From Paenibacillus sp. HGH0039 (GTDB taxonomy: Bacteria > Bacillota > Bacilli > Paenibacillales > NBRC-103111), in contig NZ_KE150412.1 in assembly GCF_000411255.1 (NCBI RefSeq), positions 363,609 through 427,608 on the forward strand: DNA of 64,000 nucleotides, in the 5' to 3' direction. Under the pieces are notes generated by a model that was not told the origin of the DNA, ran no database searches, and saw nothing but the letters and a program-made list of their open reading frames with translations. The position numbers were made by a program, and so were the translations under genes. Shown here piece after piece: positions 8,562-16,336 of the stretch. Each line of letters opens with the position of its first letter. The first letter of the stretch is position 1.

Positions 8562-9545
8562 ATCGCAACGATACGGGATGTTTCTAAATTAGCCGGAGTT
8601 TCCGTTGCTACCGTTTCTCGTGTCATCAATCAAAAAGGTTATGTTCACGAGGATACGCTGCAGAAAGTTCATAAAGCCATTAAATTGCTTAATTATGTAC
8701 CGAATGACGTCGCGCGCAGCCTCTCCAAGAAATCGACCAAGACTATTGCGCTGTTCGTTCCGGATATTACCAACCCTTTCTTTAACGAGCTTGCGCTTGC
8801 CGTAGAGAAAGTAACACAGTTGTACGGGTATACAACGATCCTGTGCAACACCAATGAGTCGGCCAAAATCGAAAGGCAATACATCCAGAACTTAAAGCAG
8901 AAATATATCGATGGGTTCATCATGGCAACCAATACCTTAACGGAAGAGGAAATTGACCAACTCGATATCCCTATGGTCGCTGTGGACCGCAGCAGCTCTC
9001 CCGTCGTCCCCACCGTCACTTCGAAGAATCGGGAAGGGGCTCACTTAGCCGTGCAAGCCTTATTGCAGCAAGGATGCAACAAAATTGCGCATATCAGAGG
9101 GCCTAAGGGCTTGTGGATTGCGGAAGAGCGGTGCCAGGGCTACCTTGATTTGGTTGAAAATATGTCATGGTTTACACCCAAGCTTATTGCCAATGGGAAT
9201 TTCCAGTTAAAAGAAGCGGCTGAAGCCGTGAAAAAGCTGTTCAAAGAGCATCCCGACATTGACGGGGTATTCGCCGGTAATGACCTGATGGCAATCGGTA
9301 CGCTCCGTGCCTTGCAGGAGCACGGTATTCGTGTGCCGGATCAAGTCCAAATTATCGGCTATGACGGCATTTCGTTAGCTGAAATGGTCTTCCCTGAATT
9401 ATCGACGGTATCGCAGTCTATCTATGAAATGGGCATGCTTGCCGCGCGAATTCTGATCAAGAAAATTGAACAGATACATTTGGATGAGGAAAACCACCAA
9501 CTGGAAGTAAAGCTTATCCAGCGTGGAACTACACGGCATGGATAA
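8562..9545 (+). CDS. LacI family regulator of the nucleoside operon, apparent ATC start
   Basis: A 327-residue LacI/RbsR-like repressor. The DNA-binding head reads ATIRDVSKLAGVSVATVSRV then a hinge helix NYVPNDVARSLSKKST, followed by a periplasmic-binding-like sugar domain (TIALFVPDITNPFF, IIGYDGISLAEMVFPELST). The reading frame is closed upstream by TGA at 8544, and the codon where family members have Met is ATC (8562), placed 7-8 nt after AGGAGA. No in-frame ATG, GTG or TTG exists before TTG 8685, which would delete the DNA-binding head. Either ATC is used as a start or this copy is mutated. Likely senses ribose or a nucleoside. Confidence 0.85.
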   Translation: MATIRDVSKLAGVSVATVSRVINQKGYVHEDTLQKVHKAIKLLNYVPNDVARSLSKKSTKTIALFVPDITNPFFNELALAVEKVTQLYGYTTILCNTNESAKIERQYIQNLKQKYIDGFIMATNTLTEEEIDQLDIPMVAVDRSSSPVVPTVTSKNREGAHLAVQALLQQGCNKIAHIRGPKGLWIAEERCQGYLDLVENMSWFTPKLIANGNFQLKEAAEAVKKLFKEHPDIDGVFAGNDLMAIGTLRALQEHGIRVPDQVQIIGYDGISLAEMVFPELSTVSQSIYEMGMLAARILIKKIEQIHLDEENHQLEVKLIQRGTTRHG

Positions 9546-9652
9546 TCCTTGGGACAGATCGACTCAGGTTCGATGGGAAGCTTATTTCCCTACTTATTTT
9601 TTTCAAGCAGGTTTGACCAATAAAATTTACGGGTTGACGGTTAAAACAAAAT

Positions 9653-9688
9653 AAAAGCTTGGGCCAAATGCGGCACAAGCTTTTTCTA
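9653..9688 (+). terminator. Terminator of lacI-type gene
   Basis: Stem AAAAGCTTG (9653-9661) / CAAGCTTTT (9676-9684) followed by TCTAATTTT, about 110 bp after the stop codon. Confidence 0.8.
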
Positions 9689-9817
9689 ATTTTACAGGTT
9701 ATTATATCTCCCTGGTTATCGGGGGTCGCCCCATGTTGTTCATCATGAGAAAAGCCCATGTCCGCCAGTGGTTTGCAGGAACTATGCCTGTCAGAACTTT
9801 TGCGCAAAAATTGCACA

Positions 9818-10708
9818 TTAGCGGTTCGGGTCGCCGGACAAATAAAGCTCTCTTGCGGTCTGCAGGAACAGTTTCACCCCGTGTGGAGCCTCCTTCAAAG
9901 AAGGAACCGCCAGGTGAATCTCTCTAAAAGGCTGCGGGTCAATTGTCCGGATGCGGACATTAGGCGGCAGTGCCGACAGCGACAACGAAGTTTTCGATAC
10001 GATCGAAACGCCCAGCCCTTCTTGAATCAGGCTCAACGCCGTGTTTATGTTGTGGCCGTCATATTTGGCGCGCAAAGTGGTTCCGAATTGCTGGAACAGC
10101 TCGTAAATCGGCGTTACAAACCCACCTCTGCACACAATCATAGGTTCATTGTCCAGATCCGTGATATGGATTGTCGGGCGGCTTTGCAATGGATGATCAT
10201 CCCGAAGCAGCAAACATAATTCATCTCGGAAGAACGGAATCGTTTCCAGTTCGTTGATCGGCGGAATAATCCATCCGACATCGATCGTTCTGGAATCTAG
10301 CCATTTTTTAATCTCGTCTGTGGTCCCTTCGTACAGTTCGAATGTCAGCCCCGGGTGCTTCTCCCCGATCACCCGCAATATTTTCGGCAAGAAGTGCGCG
10401 GACACAATCGGGAACGCCCCGACGCGAACGGTGCCGACTTCAAACCCTTTTTCAGCCGTTACCTCCTGCTCTACCTTATTGTAGCCGTGCAAAATGTCTC
10501 TGAATATGGCAAGCAAGCGCAAGCCAATATCGGTGAGAATGACCCCGCTTTTCCGATCCCGTATCATGAGGGTGACTCCTAATTCCGATTCAAGCGCAGA
10601 GATGGCGCGGCTTACGGCAGGTTGCGTCATATTCAATTGCTCACCAGCTTTGGTAAAGCTGCCGGTCTCGACTATTTTCACAAACAACATCAGCTGCGAA
10701 TGTGTCAT
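9818..10708 (-). CDS. LysR family transcriptional regulator
   Basis: A 296-residue LysR-type regulator. The winged helix is MTHSQLMLFVKIVETGSF then AGEQLNMTQPAVSRAISALE at residues 1-60; an effector domain (VRVGAFPIVSAHFLPKILR onwards, CysB/CbbR-like fold) fills residues 90-296. ATG at 10708 is the usual LysR starting point, although the best ribosome site AGAGGAG sits 14 nt upstream, rather far. The frame is open to an ATG at 10744. It is divergent from the EamA permease (100-bp gap) and probably activates it. Inducer unknown. Confidence 0.9.
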   Translation of the reverse strand: MTHSQLMLFVKIVETGSFTKAGEQLNMTQPAVSRAISALESELGVTLMIRDRKSGVILTDIGLRLLAIFRDILHGYNKVEQEVTAEKGFEVGTVRVGAFPIVSAHFLPKILRVIGEKHPGLTFELYEGTTDEIKKWLDSRTIDVGWIIPPINELETIPFFRDELCLLLRDDHPLQSRPTIHITDLDNEPMIVCRGGFVTPIYELFQQFGTTLRAKYDGHNINTALSLIQEGLGVSIVSKTSLSLSALPPNVRIRTIDPQPFREIHLAVPSLKEAPHGVKLFLQTARELYLSGDPNR

Positions 10709-10807
10709 AACAATTATGGTATCTCCTCTATAATAAACATGCATTTTATTTATCTAGTGAGCTATTGTACCATAGTAAGCACCATCACACAAAGGAGCTG
10801 TAGAACC

Positions 10808-11737
10808 ATGCAACTTTCGCGAACACTTACTTTTATCCTTTTAACGTTTTTAGTTATGATGTGGGGGGTGAACTGGCCGCTTTCCAAATATGCACTCGAA
10901 TTCGCGCCACCGCTGCTTTTCGCCGGCTTGAGGATTTTTATCGGAGGTCTCATTTTGCTTCTTTTCGCTTTGCCGCGTTATAGAAAACTTAATATGAAGC
11001 ATACTTGGAACATCTACCTGATCTCCGCATTGCTGAACATCATTCTCTTTTTCGGCTTTCAAACTTTCGGACTGAATATGATGCCGGCCGGTTTGTTTTC
11101 GACGATCGTGTTCATGCAGCCCGTTCTACTCGGTATCGGAGCTTGGTTGTGGTTGGGTGAATCCATGACTGGTTTCAAAATAATCGGCTTGATTCTCGGC
11201 TTCATCGGAGTCGCTGTTATCAGCATAAACGATGGCTCCGGGAATATTTCGTCCGCCGGCATCTTGCTCGGTTTAGCCAGCACGATTACTTGGACGTTCG
11301 GTACGATCTATATGAAGAAAACCTCAACTAGAGTGGATGCGATCTGGTTGACTACTCTTCAGATGATTTTTGGCGGAATTGTATTGTTGGTTGCGGGTAC
11401 TACCGTTGAAAACTGGACGGATATCGTCTGGAACCAGCCGTTCATCTCGACGTTGTCGGTTATTGCGATCTTCTGTACGGCCTTGACCTGGCTCGTTTTC
11501 TTTCTGCTTGTCAGATCGGGCGAAGCCGGCAAAATCGGTTCGTTTAATTTTCTGGTCCCCCTCATTGCGATCGTGATCAGCGTTCTCTTTTTGGGCGAAA
11601 CGATCACTCCCAAGATGGTGGTGGGACTCATTCTAATTCTCATAGGTGTTGCACTGGTAAACCTCAAACTGAAATCTCTGCAAAAGCGGGACAAAAAGCA
11701 CACGGGGAATATGAAGACGAGGAGAGACCATGTATGA
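10808..11737 (+). CDS. EamA/DMT family transporter
   Basis: A 309-residue protein with ten hydrophobic helices in two EamA repeats (MMWGVNWPLSKYALEF; LLGLASTITWTFGTIYMKK). Start ATG 10808 has AAAGGAG ten nt upstream. Members export amino acids, drugs or metabolites across the cell membrane. Divergent LysR regulator suggests inducible expression. The last codons overlap an ATG (11730) that opens a degenerate downstream reading frame, as if a translationally coupled partner had been lost. Tail after residue 285 is charged. Confidence 0.9.
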   Translation: MQLSRTLTFILLTFLVMMWGVNWPLSKYALEFAPPLLFAGLRIFIGGLILLLFALPRYRKLNMKHTWNIYLISALLNIILFFGFQTFGLNMMPAGLFSTIVFMQPVLLGIGAWLWLGESMTGFKIIGLILGFIGVAVISINDGSGNISSAGILLGLASTITWTFGTIYMKKTSTRVDAIWLTTLQMIFGGIVLLVAGTTVENWTDIVWNQPFISTLSVIAIFCTALTWLVFFLLVRSGEAGKIGSFNFLVPLIAIVISVLFLGETITPKMVVGLILILIGVALVNLKLKSLQKRDKKHTGNMKTRRDHV

Positions 11738-11857
11738 CGATATCGTCCATCTCACGATGCCGGAGTGCATGTAGAGTTTACTCAAGAAGTATACAGTCGT
11801 TTAATAGATTCTAAGGTGCTTTCATTTGAACGACAACCACAAAATCCGGCCTTTTAA
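11730..11857 (+). pseudogene. Relic of a gene once coupled to the EamA gene
   Basis: An ATG overlapping the eamA stop starts MYDDIVHLTMPE and hits TAG after 14 codons. In a shifted frame the coding-like stretch GVHVEFTQEVYSRLIDSKVL continues to TAA at 11857. The two halves look like one short gene broken by a frameshift or deletion. Parent family not recognised. Confidence 0.4.
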
Positions 11858-11945
11858 TTAATAAAAAAAATGCATGCGAACCTTGGCGAGGGCGGTTTTG
11901 GCTACACCGGAATGCCAAATACTGCGTGCGGCCGATCATTTGAAT

Positions 11946-11970
11946 CCTGTTCCTCGGAGCAGGTTTTTTT
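11946..11970 (+). terminator. Intrinsic terminator
   Basis: CCTGTTCC (11946-11953) / GGAGCAGG (11956-11963) hairpin followed by seven T. It closes the eamA unit before the next gene. The region 11858-12092 otherwise shows only a kinase-like GEGGFG coding echo that I do not call. Confidence 0.7.
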
Positions 11971-12092
11971 GTGCCGTCGACCCTATTTGGAAAGGTGCGT
12001 CCAACAATTGGAAGACAGTGAAAGGAGTTTGGAAAGTTTTTCCGAATAGTTCCCTATACCTACAAACATACATCAGAAGGGAGTCAAAAGAA

Positions 12093-12620
12093 GTGCAACG
12101 TACTACTAGACCTACATACAATCCGTCCAATAGACCAACATCCGCCCAAACTAACAGGACGGCTAGCGGTCAATCTAGGGCGGCAAGTCCCCAAGTAAAC
12201 AGGGATACTGTCAGCCAAGCAGGTAGAGCGGGGAGTCAGTCCGGCAGTACCGGCAATGTTAAGGTCGTTGTTTGCCGCAAATGTAAGTCACCACAAATTG
12301 TTGCCAACAAGAGAGGTTACAGCTTTGCTAAAATGTTCAAAACCCTTGGGTGGATGGCTTTACTTCCTCTCCTATTTTTGGTAGTCACTGTAGCTGGAAG
12401 TTATATGGTGTGGACTAATGTCAAACTCGGCAGCGGCGGCGGAAGCAGCGTAAATGGCGGATTTTTTGAAAGTCTGACAACTATCATCGGCATTTTATGT
12501 TGGATTTCATTCACCTTGTCCTTACCTGTAAGTATCCTAGTCGGGTTCGTTGGGAGAAGTGAAATTGTAAACGGTTGTATGAACTGCGGCTTTAAGTGGA
12601 AACCTGCTAAGAGGAAGTAA
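12093..12620 (+). CDS. Membrane protein with split zinc-ribbon, unknown function
   Basis: A 175-residue protein. Start is GTG 12093 with AAGGGAG nine nt upstream, although the frame is open further up. Residues 1-55 are a Ser/Thr/Asn/Gln/Arg-rich disordered tail. Then comes CRKC (Cys61, Cys64), two transmembrane helices (about 86-108 and 127-153), and CMNC (Cys162, Cys165) before a basic end. The two CxxC knuckles flank the membrane segment and could pair on the cytoplasmic side to hold one zinc ion. No family recognised; possibly a membrane-tethered sensor or host-range protein. Monocistronic, closed by a terminator at 12774-12802. Confidence 0.7.
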   Translation: MQRTTRPTYNPSNRPTSAQTNRTASGQSRAASPQVNRDTVSQAGRAGSQSGSTGNVKVVVCRKCKSPQIVANKRGYSFAKMFKTLGWMALLPLLFLVVTVAGSYMVWTNVKLGSGGGSSVNGGFFESLTTIIGILCWISFTLSLPVSILVGFVGRSEIVNGCMNCGFKWKPAKRK

Positions 12621-12773
12621 AATTGATGAGGATGGTCAAATTTTGATAGGCCTCGTTTGTCGACTTCCCGACTTTACATAAGGCGATTGTCTACATACAC
12701 GATAGGAAATTACTTTCATCGACTGAACAAGAAGAACTTAAAGAGTTACAGCCGATTCATAGTAAGACAATTC

Positions 12774-12802
12774 GCCCCCACCGATATGGCAGGGGCTTTT
12801 TT
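12774..12802 (+). terminator. Terminator of zinc-ribbon gene
   Basis: GCCCC (12774-12778) / GGGGC (12792-12796) followed by six T. The 150 bp before it contain a short coding-like stretch without a start, probably a relic. Confidence 0.65.
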
Positions 12803-12836
12803 GTGCGTGCAGATACCAGTACACCTCAACTGTTAG

Positions 12837-13385
12837 TTAGGGGGCAAAGACTTCCGGATTATCGTTTCGCCAGGCGCCTATGCACCCTATTAAGCAGGCC
12901 GTGCAGCTTATCATCCTGCTGCCGATCTCACTGTCCGCGTAGTTAATTGCGATATTTATGCCCGGCTTGCGCCATGCCAAAATTCGACCGGAAAATCCGG
13001 GCCATTCACATTCTTCATCCAGTTCGGGCTGACCATATGCCTTTATCGACTCATCCGGTGTTGAGCGCATCGTGATTCCCTTGGGAAGATTTCCGGGAAA
13101 CGGAGTTTTAATTCTGTCATCCGACCCGGGCGCAAGAAAATGTATCGCCCCAATGATCCATCCATCTTCTTTTGTATAATTGAGCCCAGTCAGATCATTT
13201 ATTTTGGGTGCGCGATAAAGATCGATGCGTATCGATGTTTTCACAGACCAGATGATATCGTCGTTAAAATAGCTGTTTGCGGGCGGCATTCGCTTGATGC
13301 CGAATGATTGCAGCAAAGCTTGAACATTCTTGGGACTGTATGGATGCCCAAGCATTTCAATGAGCTGTTCAGATGGTTCTTTCAT
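12837..13385 (-). CDS. Hypothetical protein, immunity-like, paralogue of next gene
   Basis: A 182-residue soluble protein with no signal or membrane segment. AAGGAAGGG stands about 8 nt before ATG. It shares a layout with its upstream neighbour: a start around EMLGHPYSPKNV, a middle beta-rich part, then GITMRSTPDESIKAYGQPE, where the neighbour has LGHSSIYPPL and NDSRSQIEAKLGTP. A Cys cluster (SCTACLIGC) ends the chain. This plan, a helix with a DSxxxIxxxxGxP turn, recalls polymorphic-toxin immunity proteins, but I do not recognise a named family and no toxin gene is adjacent. Confidence 0.65.
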   Translation of the reverse strand: MKEPSEQLIEMLGHPYSPKNVQALLQSFGIKRMPPANSYFNDDIIWSVKTSIRIDLYRAPKINDLTGLNYTKEDGWIIGAIHFLAPGSDDRIKTPFPGNLPKGITMRSTPDESIKAYGQPELDEECEWPGFSGRILAWRKPGINIAINYADSEIGSRMISCTACLIGCIGAWRNDNPEVFAP

Positions 13386-13424
13386 GCTTATATCCCTTCC
13401 TTTCGGGTCGGTTGCGGCAGTACA

Positions 13425-13901
13425 TCACGGGCAGAGGCCATATTTTCGCTTGCCGTTTGTTGGAACAGCCAACTTCAGAAATTGAAACCTTTCCCCTTCA
13501 AAGGCTGCCGTCCACACAAGGCCATCCAAATAGTAGTTATCCAACTCCTCGGCTCTCCTCGTGGGTGTGCCCAGCTTGGCTTCGATCTGGGATCTTGAAT
13601 CATTTTGTAACAATCCATAGGGAATCTGACCTACATATTTTCCATGTTTCTTATTTTCTTCCATAATCGTCATGGTTAATTCGTCAAATATATAATCACC
13701 CTCGCTTTTCTTAATGATACCGTTGTTTTCATCGCCAATATCGAAATGGAGAACGAGACCCTCTCCACTCACAAAATAGGTCGTATTAAGATTCCTCCGC
13801 ACATTCGGCCGCCAAGTTATCTTGTCCCTCGAAAGCTGATCGACCAAAGGAGGGTAAATGCTGCTGTGTCCCAAATATTCAATATAATCCAGAGGGTTCA
13901 T
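13425..13901 (-). CDS. Hypothetical protein, immunity-like
   Basis: A 158-residue soluble protein, same strand as the preceding entry and 39 bp upstream of it, so the two likely form an operon. ATG 13901 is preferred (GGAAGG 11 nt upstream); GTG 13910 is an alternative. Central region is rich in acidic residues (VLHFDIGDENNGI) and the C-terminal third carries DSRSQIEAKLGTPTRRAEEL then a WTAAFEGERFQF strand, like lone immunity proteins. Function not known. Confidence 0.65.
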   Translation of the reverse strand: MNPLDYIEYLGHSSIYPPLVDQLSRDKITWRPNVRRNLNTTYFVSGEGLVLHFDIGDENNGIIKKSEGDYIFDELTMTIMEENKKHGKYVGQIPYGLLQNDSRSQIEAKLGTPTRRAEELDNYYLDGLVWTAAFEGERFQFLKLAVPTNGKRKYGLCP

Positions 13902-14081
13902 TACTTCCACTTCCTTCCTGCCCTTTAGTTTTAATTATCCCGATTATTCGTTCAAGGGTCAATGTCACATATCCTATAAGTTATCGACAGTATTCCGTAA
14001 AAACACGAATGTACATGTTTAGTTGAGAATGGTAGGATGAGGAAAACATATTTTGCAGTCGAGAAGGAGAAAAAAGAATTT

Positions 14082-14678
14082 ATGAAAACCTGTGTATACA
14101 TGGTCAGGCACGGAGAATCACCTAAAATGGAAGGGAACGAAAGAACACGCGGACTGACTTTAAAGGGCGAATCCGATGCCCAAATTGTAGCTCAATTGTT
14201 GAAAGATGAGGGTATAGACACGTTCATCTCAAGTCCATATAAAAGGGCCATATTAACACTAGAGGGGCTAGCCCGATCTTTAGGCAAAGAAATGATTATT
14301 ATTGAGGAACTAAAAGAAATCGTATTTATTGGTGATGATAAAATACTGCCTGATACGGAAGTGTATCCGTTAGTAAAGAAGATGTTTTCAGACCCAGACT
14401 TTTCGTTGCCTGGAGGAGAGTCTTTTACAAATTGTCAAAACCGTGTTGTAACTATTTTTAAAAACATTATAAGCGAATATAAGGGGCAGAAAGTTGCTAT
14501 TGGAACTCATGGAGCCGTTATGACGATGATGATGGGATATTTCGATCCCCGGTTTGATTTGGACTTTTTATTAAAGACTTCAAAGCCTGATATCTACAAG
14601 ATGGAATTTGATGAAGGAATGTTAACTAGTACAGCGAGGCTATGGCGGGTAAGTTTGCCGGAACCTAAAGGGCAATAA
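14082..14678 (+). CDS. Histidine phosphatase family protein
   Basis: A 198-residue phosphoglycerate-mutase-like protein. The catalytic RHG is in YMVRHGESPKMEG near the N-terminus; ISSPYKRAILT supplies the second Arg, LKEIVFIGDD the acidic region, and GTHGAVMTMMMGYF the second His. ATG 14082 is chosen since it directly precedes the first strand (MKTCVYMVRHGE); AAGGAG is 12 nt upstream. It would dephosphorylate small metabolites or proteins. Stands alone, followed by a terminator. The central part is slightly short compared with true mutases. Confidence 0.88.
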   Translation: MKTCVYMVRHGESPKMEGNERTRGLTLKGESDAQIVAQLLKDEGIDTFISSPYKRAILTLEGLARSLGKEMIIIEELKEIVFIGDDKILPDTEVYPLVKKMFSDPDFSLPGGESFTNCQNRVVTIFKNIISEYKGQKVAIGTHGAVMTMMMGYFDPRFDLDFLLKTSKPDIYKMEFDEGMLTSTARLWRVSLPEPKGQ

Positions 14679-14685
14679 AACGTCA

Positions 14686-14715
14686 GAAGCCTGCCGTTGG
14701 CAGGCAGGCTTCATT
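14686..14715 (+). terminator. Terminator of histidine phosphatase gene
   Basis: Perfect 10-bp stem GAAGCCTGCC (14686-14695) / GGCAGGCTTC (14703-14712), loop of seven, then ATTATTTC. Confidence 0.8.
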
Positions 14716-14805
14716 ATTTCAGATGTGTCTCCTATATCGAACACCTATTATTTATGACCCTCGTGTCCTCAAACCCAAAACCTGTTTCGGGAACCGGTTG
14801 ATCGA

Positions 14806-15837
14806 TTATTCGGAGCGGTATAGCTGGCCGCATGCCGCGTTAATGTCCGATCCGAACTGAGTTCGGACCGTGACACTGATTCCCTTCGACTTCAAGATCC
14901 GAACAAACGCTTTAATCCGATTAGGTTCAGATTGCTGATAGTTGTCCGGCGTAACTTCGGTCGAATTGAATGGAATCAAGTTAACGTGGTAGAGATGTTC
15001 CACAGGTCCCCTTCCCCTTAACAACTCCGCAACTGCTTCCGCATGCGCAGCCGAGTCGTTGACTCCTCGAAGAAGAATATACGCAATATACACCTTTCTC
15101 CCTGTATGTTCGATGTGACGATCCAATGCCTTCAGCACGTCATAGAGTGGGAATCGGTCGTTGATCGGCATCAGCTCGCTTCGCTGATCGTCGAACGGCG
15201 AATGCAGCGAGAAGGTTAGATTGACTTGCGGAAACTCACGTGTCAGCTTGTCGATACCCGGCAACAGGCCGATGGTGGAAATCGTAATTCGTCGATGTCC
15301 TAAACCAAAGAGATGCGGGTCGGTCAAAATCGTTACGGCATCAAAAACATACGGGTTGGCGAGCGCCTCCCCCATGCCCATAAATGAGACGCTGTCCAAG
15401 ACGTGGCCGTTCAAGCGAAAGTGCAGCAATTGGTCGGTAATTTCGTCGGCGGTCAGGTTTCGTTTCAGGCCGATGGTACCGGTGGCGCAAAACCTGCACC
15501 CGAACCCGCAGCCGCACTGCGTGGAAATACAATACGATTTCCAGCCCCGCTCATATGTGAGTCGTACGGCCTCCACGCGCTCGTCGCCCGCAATGGCAAA
15601 CAGCACCTTGTTAACCTGTTTCGACGTGAGTTCTTTTACCGGAACGATACTGCAGACGTTCGGACCAAGCATCCGGGTCAACTCGTCGCGCAAAAATTGG
15701 GGCAGCATGGTCATCCGTTCGTATTCGCCGACGTTGTGCTTGAAAATCGCGTCCATAATCTGAGCATACCGATATTCGGGTTGCTTGAGGTCGGACAATA
15801 TTTGCCGAATCGTTTCATATTTCGAGGGTAGTCTCAT
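14806..15837 (-). CDS. cfr: Cfr-like 23S rRNA (A2503-C8) methyltransferase
   Basis: A 343-residue radical-SAM enzyme. The cluster motif is Cys110-x3-Cys114-x2-Cys117 within CGCGFGCRFCATG, and the C-terminal methyl-carrier Cys is Cys336 in INAACGQLY. Segments KSYCISTQCGCGFGC, IGLKRNLTADEITDQ, SFMGMGEALAN, QVNLTFSLHSP, ELMPINDR and VYIAYILL match Cfr as I know it far better than housekeeping RlmN, which has SQVGCAL and CSTGKQGF at the equivalent places. Cfr methylates C8 of A2503 in the peptidyl-transferase centre and gives resistance to phenicols, lincosamides, oxazolidinones, pleuromutilins and streptogramin A. AAGGAG is 5 nt before ATG. Preceded by a long attenuation leader. Confidence 0.9.
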   Translation of the reverse strand: MRLPSKYETIRQILSDLKQPEYRYAQIMDAIFKHNVGEYERMTMLPQFLRDELTRMLGPNVCSIVPVKELTSKQVNKVLFAIAGDERVEAVRLTYERGWKSYCISTQCGCGFGCRFCATGTIGLKRNLTADEITDQLLHFRLNGHVLDSVSFMGMGEALANPYVFDAVTILTDPHLFGLGHRRITISTIGLLPGIDKLTREFPQVNLTFSLHSPFDDQRSELMPINDRFPLYDVLKALDRHIEHTGRKVYIAYILLRGVNDSAAHAEAVAELLRGRGPVEHLYHVNLIPFNSTEVTPDNYQQSEPNRIKAFVRILKSKGISVTVRTQFGSDINAACGQLYRSE

Positions 15838-15863
15838 GTCTTCTCCTTACTGCCGGAGAAAAC

Positions 15864-15893
15864 GTAAAAAAAGCAACCGTCAGTCGGCGCTTT
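15864..15893 (-). terminator. Attenuator 2: terminator just before cfr-like gene
   Basis: On the minus strand AAAGC-G-CCG / CGG-T-T-GCTTT folds around ACTGA and is followed by a T-run (15870-15865). It ends only 26 nt before the cfr-like ATG, so it is inside the transcript leader. A competing partner GCGCTTT (complement of 15921-15927) can pair with AAAGCGC of the terminator 5' arm. Confidence 0.65.
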
Positions 15894-15948
15894 GACACGT
15901 CGTTAACCAACTAGACAGAAAAAGCGCATACAGTTTGCAGATGAATCG

Positions 15949-16062
15949 CTATGTGCACCTGTCGATAGATGGGTAAACCTCCGGCAACCGAATTGTTTTT
16001 TTGTGAACCGCTTCACCTAACAAGAACCGGCTCACACAATCATCTACAACCTCGTTCTTCAT
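15949..16062 (-). CDS. 37-codon upstream ORF in cfr-like leader
   Basis: ATG at 16062 has a perfect AGGAGG (16077-16072) nine nt upstream; the peptide begins MKNEVVDDCVSRFLLGEAVH and ends at TAG 15949. It lies between attenuator 1 and attenuator 2. The strong ribosome site and position suggest a translated leader peptide whose elongation could influence folding of attenuator 2. It includes a segment able to form its own hairpin (GTGAGCCG with CGGTTCAC, one G-U pair). No homologue known to me. Confidence 0.6.
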   Translation of the reverse strand: MKNEVVDDCVSRFLLGEAVHKKTIRLPEVYPSIDRCT

Positions 16063-16120
16063 CGCTTTCATCCTCCTAGAAATGGTTGATCTCTTTCAGC
16101 TTTACATTCTTTGTCAAAAT

Positions 16121-16158
16121 AAAAAAGAGCCACAAGAAAGTTACCTTTCTTGTAGCTC
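16121..16158 (-). terminator. Attenuator 1: strong intrinsic terminator in cfr-like leader
   Basis: Minus-strand stem GAGC + ACAAGAAAG / CTTTCTTGT + GCTC (16158-16145 with 16140-16127, one mismatch), tetraloop, then TTTTTTATTTT. It lies about 170 nt after the predicted start of transcription and more than 280 nt before the cfr-like ATG, so transcripts stop here unless the hairpin is prevented. Confidence 0.85.
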
Positions 16159-16224
16159 AAAAAATACGGCACATCCAACCCTATAAAGGGTAGGAAAAGG
16201 ATCTATTTTTTGAGTGAAAAGAAT

Positions 16225-16300
16225 AAGGTAACTTTCTTGCCAATAAAGAATAAACCAAATTTTTGTTTTATTCTTTAAAAAGCGGCAAGAAAATTTACAT
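16225..16300 (-). promoter_or_regulatory. Antiterminator switch and AUG-UAA start-stop element
   Basis: Minus-strand CAAGAAAGTTACCTT (16239-16225) is perfectly complementary over 15 nt to AAGGTAACTTTCTTG (16147-16133) inside attenuator 1, so pairing them destroys the terminator. The same segment can instead be sequestered by TTTCTTGCC (16292-16284) pairing with GGCAAGAAA (16241-16233), extended by a 10-bp inner stem (16276-16267 with 16254-16245). ATGTAA at 16300-16295 ends two nt before the sequestering arm, so a ribosome held there would cover it. Confidence 0.75.
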
Positions 16301-16336
16301 TATCCTCTTCAACTCCGATCGTTAAGTGTCAGCACG

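Noticed and set aside
11874-12050. Coding-like stretch with NLGEGGFGYT, resembling the glycine-rich loop of protein kinases
   Set aside because: Only the loop is present, followed by unrelated residues and a stop; a terminator hairpin overlaps it. Too little to call a kinase relic.
12650-12800. Open frame with IVYIHDRKLLSSTEQEELKE
   Set aside because: No start codon or ribosome site, and it runs into a terminator. Possibly a relic but unsupported.
14806-15837. Housekeeping RlmN
   Set aside because: The residues around the cluster motif and the whole N-terminal half follow Cfr, not RlmN.
16021-16300. T-box or known riboswitch in the cfr-like leader
   Set aside because: No T-box consensus or specifier loop and no known aptamer pattern; the pairings are explained by ribosome-type attenuation.
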